Shown in pieces: positions 44,486 through 53,089 of a stretch of 64,000 nucleotides of DNA (within the stretch, counting starts at the first letter, position 1; each line of letters opens with the position of its first letter). Under the pieces are notes generated by a model, which made no database searches, was not told where the DNA came from, and was given only the letters and a program-made list of their open reading frames with translations. Where the stretch lies: NCBI RefSeq assembly GCF_036271055.1, contig NZ_DATBBJ010000042.1, forward strand, positions 1 to 64,000, read 5' to 3'. The translations under genes were made by a program, and so were the position numbers. The DNA comes from Scandinavium sp036271055 (lineage in GTDB: Bacteria; Pseudomonadota; Gammaproteobacteria; Enterobacterales; Enterobacteriaceae).

Positions 44486-44497
44486 CGGAGACGACTT

Positions 44498-45400
44498 ATG
44501 GCTTATCAATCGCAAGATATCATTCGTCGTTCCGCGACTAACGGTTTCACGCCCGCGCCTCAGGCGCGGGACCACCAGCAGGAAGTGGCGAAGCTTATCG
44601 ACGTCACCACCTGTATCGGCTGTAAAGCCTGTCAGGTGGCCTGTTCCGAGTGGAACGATATCCGTGATGAAATCGGCAGCAACGTTGGGGTGTACGACAA
44701 CCCGGCAGATTTGACCGCCAAATCATGGACCGTGATGCGCTTTTCGGAAGTCGAGCAGAACGACAAACTGGAATGGCTGATCCGCAAGGACGGCTGTATG
44801 CACTGCGCCGATCCGGGCTGCCTGAAAGCGTGCCCGGCGGAAGGGGCTATCATCCAGTATGCCAACGGCATTGTCGATTTTCAGTCCGAGCAGTGCATTG
44901 GCTGCGGCTATTGCATCGCGGGCTGTCCGTTCGACGTGCCGCGCCTGAACCCGGAAGACAACCGCGTCTACAAATGTACGCTATGCGTAGACCGTGTCAC
45001 CGTGGGCCAGGAACCGGCATGCGTGAAAACGTGCCCAACCGGCGCTATCCACTTTGGTTCGAAAGAGGATATGAAAGTGCTGGCGGGCGAGCGTGTCACC
45101 GAACTGAAAACGCGCGGCTACGACAACGCAGGACTGTACGATCCAGCCGGGGTTGGCGGTACACACGTGATGTATGTGTTACATCATGCCGACAAGCCGA
45201 ATCTGTATCACGGCCTGCCGGAAAATCCGCGAATCAGCCAGACCGTTAAGTTCTGGAAAGGTATCTGGAAACCGCTGGCCGCAGTAGGCTTTGCGGCGAC
45301 CTTTGCCGCCAGTATCTTCCACTATGTCGGGGTCGGACCAAACCGCGCCGATGAGGAAGAGGACAATCTGCATGAAGAGAAAGACGAGGTGCGCAAATGA
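44498..45400 (+). CDS. fdoH: Formate dehydrogenase-O beta (iron-sulfur) subunit
   Basis: Electron-transfer subunit of 300 residues with four 4Fe-4S clusters. Cysteine groups are CIGCKACQVAC, CMHCADPGCLKACP, CIGCGYCIAGCPF and CTLCVDRV...CVKTCP. A single C-terminal helix (PLAAVGFAATFAASIFHYVGVG) anchors it on the periplasmic face. It carries electrons from FdoG to FdoI haem. Its end overlaps fdoI by ATGA. Confidence 0.97.
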   Translation: MAYQSQDIIRRSATNGFTPAPQARDHQQEVAKLIDVTTCIGCKACQVACSEWNDIRDEIGSNVGVYDNPADLTAKSWTVMRFSEVEQNDKLEWLIRKDGCMHCADPGCLKACPAEGAIIQYANGIVDFQSEQCIGCGYCIAGCPFDVPRLNPEDNRVYKCTLCVDRVTVGQEPACVKTCPTGAIHFGSKEDMKVLAGERVTELKTRGYDNAGLYDPAGVGGTHVMYVLHHADKPNLYHGLPENPRISQTVKFWKGIWKPLAAVGFAATFAASIFHYVGVGPNRADEEEDNLHEEKDEVRK

Positions 45401-46032
45401 AACGTCGTGACACCATCGTGCGCTACACCGCGCCGGAACGCATCAACCACTGGGTCACCGCCTTCTGCTTCATTCTGGCGTCGGTGAGTGGGCTGGGCTT
45501 TTTCTTCCCGTCATTTAACTGGCTGATGCAGATCCTCGGCACGCCGCAGCTGGCGCGCATTCTGCATCCGTTCGTTGGGGTGGTGATGTTCGCGTCGTTC
45601 ATCATCATGTTCTTCCGCTACTGGCACCACAATCTCATCAACCGTGAAGATATCTTCTGGGCGAAAAATATCCGCAAGGTTATCGTCAATGAGGAAGTGG
45701 GCGACACCGGGCGCTATAATTTCGGTCAGAAATGCGTGTTCTGGGCGGCGATTATCTTCCTGGTGCTGTTGCTGGTCAGTGGGGTGATTATCTGGCGGCC
45801 ATACTTTGCGCCAGCGTTCCCGATCCCGATTATCCGCATCGCATTGCTGCTGCATTCATTTGCTGCAGTGGCGTTAATTGTGGTTATTATGGTGCATATC
45901 TACGCCGCCCTTTGGGTGAAAGGCTCCATTACCGCAATGGTGGAAGGCTGGGTTACCAGTAAATGGGCGAAAAAACATCACCCACGCTGGTACCGTGAAG
46001 TCCGCCAGAAAGAGGAAAAATCGACCGAATGA
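45397..46032 (+). CDS. fdoI: Formate dehydrogenase-O gamma subunit, cytochrome b556
   Basis: Integral membrane dihaem cytochrome b of 211 residues with four helices, reducing menaquinone or ubiquinone with electrons from formate. Haem-ligand histidines are expected in the conserved RINHWVTAFCF, LHPFVGVVMF and LLHSFAAVALIVVIMVHIYAALW. Size and sequence match E. coli FdoI. It overlaps fdhE by ATGA. Confidence 0.96.
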   Translation: MKRRDTIVRYTAPERINHWVTAFCFILASVSGLGFFFPSFNWLMQILGTPQLARILHPFVGVVMFASFIIMFFRYWHHNLINREDIFWAKNIRKVIVNEEVGDTGRYNFGQKCVFWAAIIFLVLLLVSGVIIWRPYFAPAFPIPIIRIALLLHSFAAVALIVVIMVHIYAALWVKGSITAMVEGWVTSKWAKKHHPRWYREVRQKEEKSTE

Positions 46033-46958
46033 GTATTCGCATAATCCCGCAAGATGAATTGGGGAGTAGCGAGAAACGCACGGCGGAAGGCATTCCGCCG
46101 TTATTATTCCCGCGACTGAAAAACCTCTATCACCGCAGAGCGGAACGCCTGCTGCAACTGGCGCAGGAAAACCCGCTCGGCGATTTTCTGCGCTTTGCGG
46201 CGCTGATTGCGCACGCTCAGGAAGTGGTGCTGTACGACCATCCTCTGGAAATGGATCTGACCGCGCGCATCAAAGAAGCCGCCGCTCAGGGCAAGCCACC
46301 GCTGGATATCCACACCCTACCGCGCGATAAGCACTGGCAAAAGCTGTTGCAGTCGATGATTGCTGAGCTTAAACCCGAGATGAGCGGCCCGGCACTGGCT
46401 GTTATCGAGAATCTTGAGAAAGCTTCCGATACTGAACTGGAAGAGATGGCGAGCGCACTGTTCGCATCTGATTTTGCTGCCGTTAGCAGCGACAAAGCCC
46501 CGTTTATTTGGGCTGCACTGTCGCTGTACTGGGCGCAAATGGCGAACCTGATCCCCGGCAAAGCGCGCGCGGAATACGGTGAACATCGTCAGTTCTGCCC
46601 GGTGTGCGGTTCGATTCCGGTATCAAGCGTGGTGCAAATCGGGAGTTCACAAGGGCTGCGTTATCTGCACTGCAACTTGTGTGAGTCCGAGTGGCACGTA
46701 GTGCGCGTGAAATGCAGCAATTGCGAGCAGAGCCGCGATTTACACTACTGGTCACTGGATAACGAGCAGGCCTCTGTCAAAGCCGAAAGCTGTGGCGATT
46801 GCGGAACCTATCTCAAAATCCTGTATCAGGAAAAAGACCCGAACGTCGAACCTGTCGCCGACGATCTTGCCTCACTGGTGCTGGACGCACGTATGGAACA
46901 AGAGGGCTTCGCCCGCAGCTCCATCAACCCGTTCCTGTTCCCTGGGGAAGGCGAGTAA
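46029..46958 (+). CDS. fdhE: Formate dehydrogenase accessory protein FdhE
   Basis: Cytoplasmic rubredoxin-type chaperone of 309 residues that interacts with the Tat-exported alpha subunits during maturation. The C-terminal half carries paired CxxC zinc/iron-binding motifs: CPVCGS, CNLCESEW, CSNCEQ and CGDCGTY. It is last in the fdoGHI-fdhE operon and is followed by a terminator. Confidence 0.96.
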   Translation: MSIRIIPQDELGSSEKRTAEGIPPLLFPRLKNLYHRRAERLLQLAQENPLGDFLRFAALIAHAQEVVLYDHPLEMDLTARIKEAAAQGKPPLDIHTLPRDKHWQKLLQSMIAELKPEMSGPALAVIENLEKASDTELEEMASALFASDFAAVSSDKAPFIWAALSLYWAQMANLIPGKARAEYGEHRQFCPVCGSIPVSSVVQIGSSQGLRYLHCNLCESEWHVVRVKCSNCEQSRDLHYWSLDNEQASVKAESCGDCGTYLKILYQEKDPNVEPVADDLASLVLDARMEQEGFARSSINPFLFPGEGE

Positions 46959-46970
46959 AGACCGCTAACA

Positions 46971-46996
46971 AGCCGGGTGCGTAAGTGCCCGGTTTT
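46971..46996 (+). terminator. Terminator of fdoGHI-fdhE
   Basis: CCGGG, a 10-base loop, CCCGG, then TTTT, just before the convergent vapC stop. Confidence 0.75.
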
Positions 46997-47366
46997 AACG
47001 TTGATAGGGTGTGAGGACGCCGGGAATACCGGAAAAATCCTTCGTATTTCGCGTAATCAAGGCGCAATTTCTGGCCTGAGCGCTGGCGAGAATAATCGCA
47101 TCCGGAAGTTTCATACCGTATTCACTTCTCAGTGAAACGCTGCGCTCCGCAATCTCCCTTGATATCTCGATCACTTCAAAAGCCCCCATCACGGCAAGTG
47201 TTTGGGCTTCCTGATTGTATTTTCGAGCACCCACCATCACCTCCATCCAGGAGATCAAACTGATAGCCCGATGAGAAGCGCCGTTTTCGATGGCATCTGC
47301 GGCTTCGGTACGGTTGTTCAACAAGTCGATGAGAATATTGGTGTCGAATACTGCCATGCGTTCCAT
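46995..47366 (-). CDS. vapC: VapC-type PIN-domain toxin
   Basis: PIN-fold ribonuclease of 123 residues. Acidic metal-binding residues: Asp in VFDTNILIDLL, Glu in ISWMEVMVGA and Asp in KLPDAIILASAQ; the last conserved acidic position falls in TRNTKDFSGI. The ATG at 47366 lies 2 bases after the antitoxin stop with GAGGAG eight bases upstream; an upstream GTG would overlap the antitoxin. VapC toxins cleave tRNA-fMet or other RNAs; the target here is unknown. Confidence 0.9.
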   Translation of the reverse strand: MERMAVFDTNILIDLLNNRTEAADAIENGASHRAISLISWMEVMVGARKYNQEAQTLAVMGAFEVIEISREIAERSVSLRSEYGMKLPDAIILASAQARNCALITRNTKDFSGIPGVLTPYQR

Positions 47367-47368
47367 GC

Positions 47369-47611
47369 TCACCACTCCTCACGTATTTTTCGCTCATATT
47401 CCAGACCATCTTCAACGCCGTCGCCCCATAATCCGAGCGCTTCACGGATGACCGATGAACTCTGCCGATCCAGATATTGTTCCACCGCCTCGCGCAGTAG
47501 TTCTGCACGCGACTGATTTCTCAATTGCTTAAGATTTTCAAGCCGTTGAAGAACATCATCTGATAGATCGATCAATATCCTGGCCATATGCAATTCCATC
47601 ATCATGCTCAT
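47369..47611 (-). CDS. Ribbon-helix-helix antitoxin of the VapC pair
   Basis: CopG/ribbon-helix-helix protein of 80 residues (or 72 if the second in-frame ATG at 47587, MARILIDLSDD, is used). The N-terminal half RILIDLSDDVLQRLENLKQL...SRAELLREAVEQYLDRQ is the DNA-binding dimer fold; the C-terminal tail rich in acidic and aromatic residues should wrap the toxin. It precedes vapC in the same transcript. E. coli has RHH proteins YiiE/YiiF at this same place, between fdhE and yiiD. Confidence 0.87.
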   Translation of the reverse strand: MSMMMELHMARILIDLSDDVLQRLENLKQLRNQSRAELLREAVEQYLDRQSSSVIREALGLWGDGVEDGLEYERKIREEW

Positions 47612-47630
47612 ATATCACCCTAGTATATCA
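47611..47630. promoter_or_regulatory. Operator candidate of the toxin-antitoxin pair
   Basis: Two direct copies of TATATCA (47611-47617 and 47624-47630) lie at and just upstream of the antitoxin start. RHH antitoxins typically bind such short repeats, which would give autorepression. The copies are 13 bases apart centre to centre. Confidence 0.45.
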
Positions 47631-47783
47631 TCAGTGGTTAATTTTAAGGCAACATACGCCTTAAAAAACCGGAATTAAAGTAAGGTGTTGTGGCATAAGT
47701 CAATTTTGCGAGGCGCTTTCCAGAATGAGAAATACAAGACGTGGCCCGCCCCATCAATGCAGCGGGTGAGTGAGGGTTATTCT

Positions 47784-48773
47784 TTATTCTTCCTCGTTAC
47801 CGCCCTCTTCCAGCGGTCCGAAAGGTTTGGCTGGCAGGACGATAAAGATGCCTTCAAAGATAGCGCCGGACGTGTCATCGCCGAACAGTTCAACCTGCAA
47901 CTGCACGCGAGCTTTGCGGCCACGCGCCAGGCGGTCGAGGTCGCCGCTGAGCGACCCTAAATCGGCGATAGCGCTCGGTCTGCCACTGATTGGGTTGCTG
48001 TAGCGGATATGAGCGTCAGCCAGAATGATGGTCCCGCCGAGGTGGCGTTCGCGCAGCATCAACCAAATTAATCCCCAGCCGGTCAGCGTGGCGAGTGAGA
48101 ACAGGCTCCCGGCAAACAGCGTGTTATGCGGATTCTGATTGCCGATTTCCGGCATGGTGGTAATGAATTTTTGCCCGGTGTACTGCTGAATGCGCACCCC
48201 CATTTTTTCGCTCAATGGGATATGTTCATACCACGCCTGTTGCAACTGCCCACACCAGTCGCCGCGATGCAAAATGTCATCCAGCGTCGCGACAGGTTTG
48301 ATCATCAGAAAATGTCGCACCGGAGTAGTTTGTGGAGTGGTGATTTCCCCCTGGTTCTCAAAACCGAGCTTGGCAAAAAACTCCACCGCGTCTTCGCGGG
48401 CGCTACAGGTGACGCGCTTTACGCCTTCCTGGCGCGCTACGGATTCCAGCGTCATCGCCATCAGTGTGCCGAGACCTTTATCCTGCACGGTAGGGTCGAC
48501 GGCCATAAAACGAATCGAGGCTTCATCATCAGCATTGATGTACAACCGTCCGACCGCCACCAGGTTACCCGCTTCATCCATCACCATTTGATGATGCGCC
48601 ATGGCGTCCCAGGCATCACGCTCTGAGCCCTGCGGCTGATGCAGCGGCTTGCGCAGCATCTCCCAGCGAAAGTGGTAATAACGCGCTAATTCTTCTTCCG
48701 TTTGCGGTACTCGAAGGTGATACATAGCGGCACTCTCTTTAGTGGCTCGCGACCAGCCAGTATGCAGCGTCAT
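47784..48773 (-). CDS. fabY: GNAT acetyltransferase / hotdog thioesterase YiiD (FabY)
   Basis: Two-domain protein of 329 residues, the length of E. coli YiiD. The N-terminal GNAT acetyltransferase has the acetyl-CoA loop VQDKGLGTLMAMTLE; the C-terminal hotdog domain has NPHNTLFAGSLFSLATLTGWG. E. coli YiiD, also named FabY, is linked to the initiation of fatty acid synthesis. The ATG at 48773 is chosen because it overlaps the dtd stop (ATGA); an internal ATG at 48725 (MYHLRVPQ) has its own ribosome site and is an alternative. Confidence 0.92.
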   Translation of the reverse strand: MTLHTGWSRATKESAAMYHLRVPQTEEELARYYHFRWEMLRKPLHQPQGSERDAWDAMAHHQMVMDEAGNLVAVGRLYINADDEASIRFMAVDPTVQDKGLGTLMAMTLESVARQEGVKRVTCSAREDAVEFFAKLGFENQGEITTPQTTPVRHFLMIKPVATLDDILHRGDWCGQLQQAWYEHIPLSEKMGVRIQQYTGQKFITTMPEIGNQNPHNTLFAGSLFSLATLTGWGLIWLMLRERHLGGTIILADAHIRYSNPISGRPSAIADLGSLSGDLDRLARGRKARVQLQVELFGDDTSGAIFEGIFIVLPAKPFGPLEEGGNEEE

Positions 48774-49207
48774 ATCTGCAACCAGAATGTCACGGGACCG
48801 TCATTAACCAGCGATACCTGCATATCTGCGGCGAAACGCCCTGTTTGGGTGTTCATCTCTTGTTGGCGACAGCGCTCAACAAAATATTCATACAGTGCTT
48901 CAGCGCGATCGGGGGCCGCTCCACGGGAAAAACCCGGACGCATGCCGCGCTCGGTGTCTGCCGCCAGAGTAAACTGCGACACCACCAGCACGCTGCCGCC
49001 TGCCTGCTGAACGTTGAGGTTCATTTTGCCATCGGCATCGCTAAAAATTCGGTAACCCAGAACGCGTTCGCACAGGCGATTCGCTTTCTGTTCGTCATCA
49101 TCCTTTTCGACACCCAATAACACCAAAAGTCCCTGACCAATTTCACCCGTCACCTCACCATCCACGGCAACGCTGGCACGGGTTACGCGCTGAATTAATG
49201 CAATCAT
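48770..49207 (-). CDS. dtd: D-aminoacyl-tRNA deacylase
   Basis: Dtd homodimer subunit of 145 residues which frees D-amino acids (and glycine on tRNA-Ala) from tRNA. Conserved motifs are MIALIQRVTRASV, the SQFTLAADT.RGMRPGFS active-site segment and the cis-Gly-Pro loop NDGPVTFWLQI. It overlaps yihY upstream and yiiD downstream by ATGA, so the four genes yihX-yihY-dtd-yiiD form one operon. Confidence 0.96.
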   Translation of the reverse strand: MIALIQRVTRASVAVDGEVTGEIGQGLLVLLGVEKDDDEQKANRLCERVLGYRIFSDADGKMNLNVQQAGGSVLVVSQFTLAADTERGMRPGFSRGAAPDRAEALYEYFVERCRQQEMNTQTGRFAADMQVSLVNDGPVTFWLQI

Positions 49208-50076
49208 GGCTGTTCATCTTCTTGTTGGAGTGCAGCGAGTTTGAGTTTTCGGTATTCCCCGAGAGTGACAGTTATTTCTGCGCCAAGCAAGACGATGCAC
49301 CACGTCCAGTACACCCAAACGAACAAAATGGGGATGACCGAAAGCACGCCATAAATCAGTTGGTAAGAGGGAAATGTGGTGATGTAGAGAGCGAAGCCCT
49401 TTTTGCCAAGCTCGAACAGCAATGCCGCCACCAATGCCCCAACCACGGCATCACGATTCATCACTCGCGTGGTCGGCACAATGCTGTAAAGCATCCAGAA
49501 CGATATCCATGACAGCAACAGCGGAAAAATACGCAGGATGTTATCAATCACACCGTTGATTTCGCTCGCCCAACTCAGCGAGAGCAAATAGGAACTGATC
49601 GCCAGACTCGCCCCTGCCAACAGCGGCCCAAGCGTTAAAATCATCCAGTAAACGGCGAAAGAATAGATTTTTGGCCGCACGCGCTTGCTACGCCAGATAG
49701 CATTCAACGCACTATCAATGGCATACATCAGCAATAGCGCCGTAACAATCAGCCCGCACGCGCCCACCGCCGTCATTTTGTTGGAGTTTGCGACAAACTG
49801 CTCAATGTAACGCTGAATCACATCACCTGTGGACGGCAGAAAATTAGCAAACACAAAATGTCGAAGCGTGATGCTGACGTCCGAAAACATCGGAAATGCG
49901 GCGAAAAGAGCAAATACAACAGCGATAAGCGGCACAAGAGAGAGCAGCGACACGTAGGCCAGGTTCCCGGCAAGCGTCGTCATGTGGTCTTCATCAATAC
50001 GCCGCCAGAGCAATTTCAGCCAGGCAACCAGCGGCCTGGCGTGATGGGAGGCTTTTTGATGAACGGTTTTTAGCAT
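49204..50076 (-). CDS. yihY: YihY/BrkB-family inner-membrane protein
   Basis: Predicted inner-membrane protein of 290 residues with about six helices and the YihY conserved block LAGNLAYVSLLSLVPLIAVVFALFAAF. It was once proposed to be RNase BN, which was later refuted; function is unknown. It overlaps yihX by 7 bases and dtd by 4. Confidence 0.94.
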   Translation of the reverse strand: MLKTVHQKASHHARPLVAWLKLLWRRIDEDHMTTLAGNLAYVSLLSLVPLIAVVFALFAAFPMFSDVSITLRHFVFANFLPSTGDVIQRYIEQFVANSNKMTAVGACGLIVTALLLMYAIDSALNAIWRSKRVRPKIYSFAVYWMILTLGPLLAGASLAISSYLLSLSWASEINGVIDNILRIFPLLLSWISFWMLYSIVPTTRVMNRDAVVGALVAALLFELGKKGFALYITTFPSYQLIYGVLSVIPILFVWVYWTWCIVLLGAEITVTLGEYRKLKLAALQQEDEQP

Positions 50077-50669
50077 AGCTGTTTCGCAAAATACTCAGGG
50101 ATGGTTTCTTTTCCGGTCACCAGAATACTGGTGATGCCTAGCTGGTTAGCGCCTTCTATATTATCGGCATTATCGTCGAAAAAGACTGTATCCCCCGCCG
50201 AAAAACCTTCCGCTTCCAGTACTCGCTGATAAATCCGCGCTTCCGGCTTACGCATCCCCATTTCTTGCGAAAGGTAGATGTGGTCAGCCGCTTCGCGCAC
50301 TTCGGGGTATTCATCCGGCCAGAAAGTGGTATGCAGACGGTTGGTGTTCGAAAGCACAACGACGCGATGACCCTGTTCACGCAGCTTACGCATCACGGCT
50401 ATCACTTCCGGGCGCAGCCCGACAAAGATCGCCTGCCAGCCGTGGGAGAACTGTTCGTAGCTCAGCGACAGGTCCATTTCGTGGCACAGCGCCTCGGCAA
50501 AGGCTTCATCGCTAATCTCACCACGTTCATGCTGATGAAACGCTTCCCCCATGACGAAATTTTGCTTCAACGTCGCCAGCGGCACGCGGCTGAAATCACT
50601 CCACGCGCCGAACACCCGGTTGAAGTCGATATCGACAATCACATTACCTAAATCAAAGATATAGAGCAT
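50070..50669 (-). CDS. yihX: Alpha-D-glucose-1-phosphate phosphatase YihX
   Basis: HAD-superfamily phosphatase of 199 residues. Motif I is FDLGNVIVDID with Asp nucleophile, motif II VVLSNTN, motif IV FFDDNADNIEGA. E. coli YihX hydrolyses glucose 1-phosphate. The ATG at 50669 (MLYIFDLGN) matches the family and follows GGAGAGGATC; the seven-codon extension upstream is not needed. Confidence 0.94.
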   Translation of the reverse strand: MLYIFDLGNVIVDIDFNRVFGAWSDFSRVPLATLKQNFVMGEAFHQHERGEISDEAFAEALCHEMDLSLSYEQFSHGWQAIFVGLRPEVIAVMRKLREQGHRVVVLSNTNRLHTTFWPDEYPEVREAADHIYLSQEMGMRKPEARIYQRVLEAEGFSAGDTVFFDDNADNIEGANQLGITSILVTGKETIPEYFAKQLC

Positions 50670-50798
50670 GATCCTCTCCTTTTGCGTCATGGAAAAATAA
50701 CTGTAGCGGGAAAGGAGAGGTTTGACTACCGGGATGACGAGCAGGATGGGAAAACGGTGACGTCATTGAGACTACGTTGGGGCATTAGTGGATACAAA

Positions 50799-50830
50799 CA
50801 AAAAAGCCGCTGAGAAATCAGCGGCTTTTT
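50799..50830 (-). terminator. Bidirectional terminator after typA
   Basis: GCCGCTGA-TTTC-TCAGCGGC with T-runs on both strands, 50 bases past the typA stop. Confidence 0.9.
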
Positions 50831-50882
50831 ATTACCGGGTGAGCGTTAACTCAGTCCGGCTGAAGGCTATAACAAAAGAAAC

Positions 50883-52709
50883 TTACGCTTCTTTCGGACC
50901 ACGTCCAGCACGTTTACGGTCGTTCTCGGTCAGGTGACGTTTACGGATACGGACAGAAGTAGGGGTTACTTCTACCAGTTCGTCGTCATCGATGAACTCA
51001 AGAGCTTGCTCAAGGGACATCTTCTGAGCTGGAACCAGCGTGGTGGCTTCGTCAGTACCGGAAGCACGCATGTTGGTCAGTTTCTTACCGGTCAGGCAGT
51101 TTACAGTCAGGTCGTTAGAACGACTGTGAATACCGATGATCTGGCCTTCGTAAACTTCTGCACCGTGACCCAGGAACAGCTTACCGCGATCCTGCAGGCT
51201 GAACAGTGCGAACGCGACTGCTTTACCCTGGCCGTTAGAAATCAGTACGCCGTTGTTACGCTGACCGATTTCACCCGGACGAACGTCGTCGTAGTGGCTG
51301 AACGTGGAGTACAGCAGACCAGTACCAGAAGTCATAGTCATGAACTCGGTACGGAAGCCGATCAGACCACGCGCTGGGATCAGGTAATCCAGACGAATAC
51401 GGCCTTTGCCATCAGGGATCATGTCTTTGACATCGCCCTTACGCTCGCCCATTGCCTGCATTACAGAACCCTGGTGCTGCTCTTCGATATCCAGCGTCAC
51501 GTTCTCGAACGGCTCTTGCATACGACCATCGATCATACGGTTGATAACTTTCGGACGGGACACAGCCAGTTCGAAGCCTTCACGACGCATGTTTTCGATA
51601 AGAACAGACAAGTGCAGCTCACCACGACCGGATACACGGAACGCGTCCGCATCTTCGGTTTCGTCAACGCGCAGTGCCACGTTGTGCACCAGCTCTTTGT
51701 TCAGGCGGTCGAGGATTTGACGTGAAGTTACGTACTTACCTTCTTTACCACAGAACGGAGAGGTGTTGACGTTGAAGAACATGGTTACTGTTGGTTCATC
51801 AACAGACAGGGCTGGCAGCGCTTCTACCGCCTGCACATCGCAGATGGTGTCAGAGATGTTCAGTTCACCCAGACCGGTGATAGCAATGATGTCGCCGGCT
51901 TCCGCTTCAGCAGATTCGATACGCTCCAGACCGAGGTGGCCCAGGACTTTACCGACTTTACCGTTACGGGTTTTGCCTTCGCTATCAATGATAGTCACTT
52001 GCTGGTTTGGCTTCACTTTACCGCGTTTGATGCGGCCGATGCCGATAACACCCACGTAGTTGTTGTAGTCGAGCTGAGAGATTTGCATCTGCAGCGGACC
52101 ATCAAGATCAACGTTTGGTGCTTTAACGTGGTCAACAATCGCCTGGTACAGCGGGGTCATGTCTTCCGCCATATCAGTGTGATCGTTACCCGCAATACCC
52201 ATCAGTGCAGATGCATAGATGATTGGGAAGTCGAGTTGCTCGTCGCTTGCGTCGAGGTTAACGAACAGGTCGAAGACCTGATCCACAACCCAGTCAGGAC
52301 GCGCGCCTGGACGGTCAACTTTGTTGATAACCACGATCGGCTTCAAACCATGGGCAAATGCCTTTTTGGTTACGAAGCGCGTCTGCGGCATTGGGCCATC
52401 CATTGCGTCAACGACCAGCAGCACGGAGTCTACCATGGACATTACACGTTCAACTTCACCACCGAAGTCGGCGTGGCCCGGGGTATCAACGATGTTGATA
52501 CGGTAGTCATTCCATTTGATAGCGGTGTTTTTAGCGAGGATGGTAATCCCACGCTCTTTCTCCAAATCATTGGAGTCCATCACGCGTTCGGTGGCTTCAG
52601 CACGTTCATTACTGAAGGTACCAGATTGCTGCAGCAGCTTATCAACCAGGGTAGTTTTACCATGGTCGACGTGCGCGATGATGGCGATGTTACGCAGATT
52701 TTCGATCAC
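50883..52709 (-). CDS. typA: Ribosome-associated GTPase BipA/TypA
   Basis: Translational GTPase of 608 residues related to EF-G and LepA that assists 50S assembly and growth at low temperature. The G-motifs are AHVDHGKTTL (G1), GITI (G2), DTPGHADF (G3), NKVDRPGA (G4) and SALMG (G5). The C-terminal BipA-specific domain contains GKKLTNMRASGTDEA. One residue longer than E. coli (607). It is divergent from glnA. Confidence 0.97.
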   Translation of the reverse strand: MIENLRNIAIIAHVDHGKTTLVDKLLQQSGTFSNERAEATERVMDSNDLEKERGITILAKNTAIKWNDYRINIVDTPGHADFGGEVERVMSMVDSVLLVVDAMDGPMPQTRFVTKKAFAHGLKPIVVINKVDRPGARPDWVVDQVFDLFVNLDASDEQLDFPIIYASALMGIAGNDHTDMAEDMTPLYQAIVDHVKAPNVDLDGPLQMQISQLDYNNYVGVIGIGRIKRGKVKPNQQVTIIDSEGKTRNGKVGKVLGHLGLERIESAEAEAGDIIAITGLGELNISDTICDVQAVEALPALSVDEPTVTMFFNVNTSPFCGKEGKYVTSRQILDRLNKELVHNVALRVDETEDADAFRVSGRGELHLSVLIENMRREGFELAVSRPKVINRMIDGRMQEPFENVTLDIEEQHQGSVMQAMGERKGDVKDMIPDGKGRIRLDYLIPARGLIGFRTEFMTMTSGTGLLYSTFSHYDDVRPGEIGQRNNGVLISNGQGKAVAFALFSLQDRGKLFLGHGAEVYEGQIIGIHSRSNDLTVNCLTGKKLTNMRASGTDEATTLVPAQKMSLEQALEFIDDDELVEVTPTSVRIRKRHLTENDRKRAGRGPKEA

Positions 52710-52860
52710 AACTTTGCCTCAGGCATTAGAAATAGCGCGTTATTGTACACGGATTAATCGCAGGACTAAACAGGATCACAAACATCCTCTGCAAACAAGT
52801 ATCGCAGAGTTGTCGTGTGATCGCTTTCACGAAGAGTAAAAAGGGCTAAATTACGTAATT

Positions 52861-52909
52861 TGCACCAAAACAGTGCCAACATTTCACACGCGGGCACTAT
52901 TTTGGTGCA
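52861..52909 (+). promoter_or_regulatory. NtrC-binding sites upstream of glnA
   Basis: Two imperfect palindromes near the consensus TGCAC-N7-GTGCA: TGCACCAAAACAGTGCC (52861-52877) and GGCACTATTTTGGTGCA (52893-52909). They lie about 75-120 bases upstream of the sigma-54 promoter, as in the E. coli glnA enhancer. A weaker copy follows near 52922-52940. Confidence 0.88.
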
Positions 52910-52981
52910 AGATATCTATCATGGTGCAGCCCATTTGCACTATGGCGCGCATTATAACGCCTTTTACGGGGCATTTAAAAG

Positions 52982-52998
52982 TTGGCACAGATTTCGCT
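52982..52998 (+). promoter_or_regulatory. Sigma-54 promoter glnAp2
   Basis: TTGGCACAGATTTCGCT has the invariant GG and GC with the spacing of a -24/-12 sigma-54 promoter, and copies the E. coli glnAp2 element. It lies about 90 bases before the glnA ATG. Confidence 0.92.
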
Positions 52999-53089
52999 TT
53001 ATCTTTATCAAGGCAACAACGCCACATTAAGCAGTGCCAAGAATAGTTCGTTACCACGACGACACTGACAAATCCGGGAGAGTTTAAGT

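Noticed and set aside
51936..52757. A 273-codon open frame antisense to typA
   Set aside because: Shadow of typA; no family similarity and no start signals.
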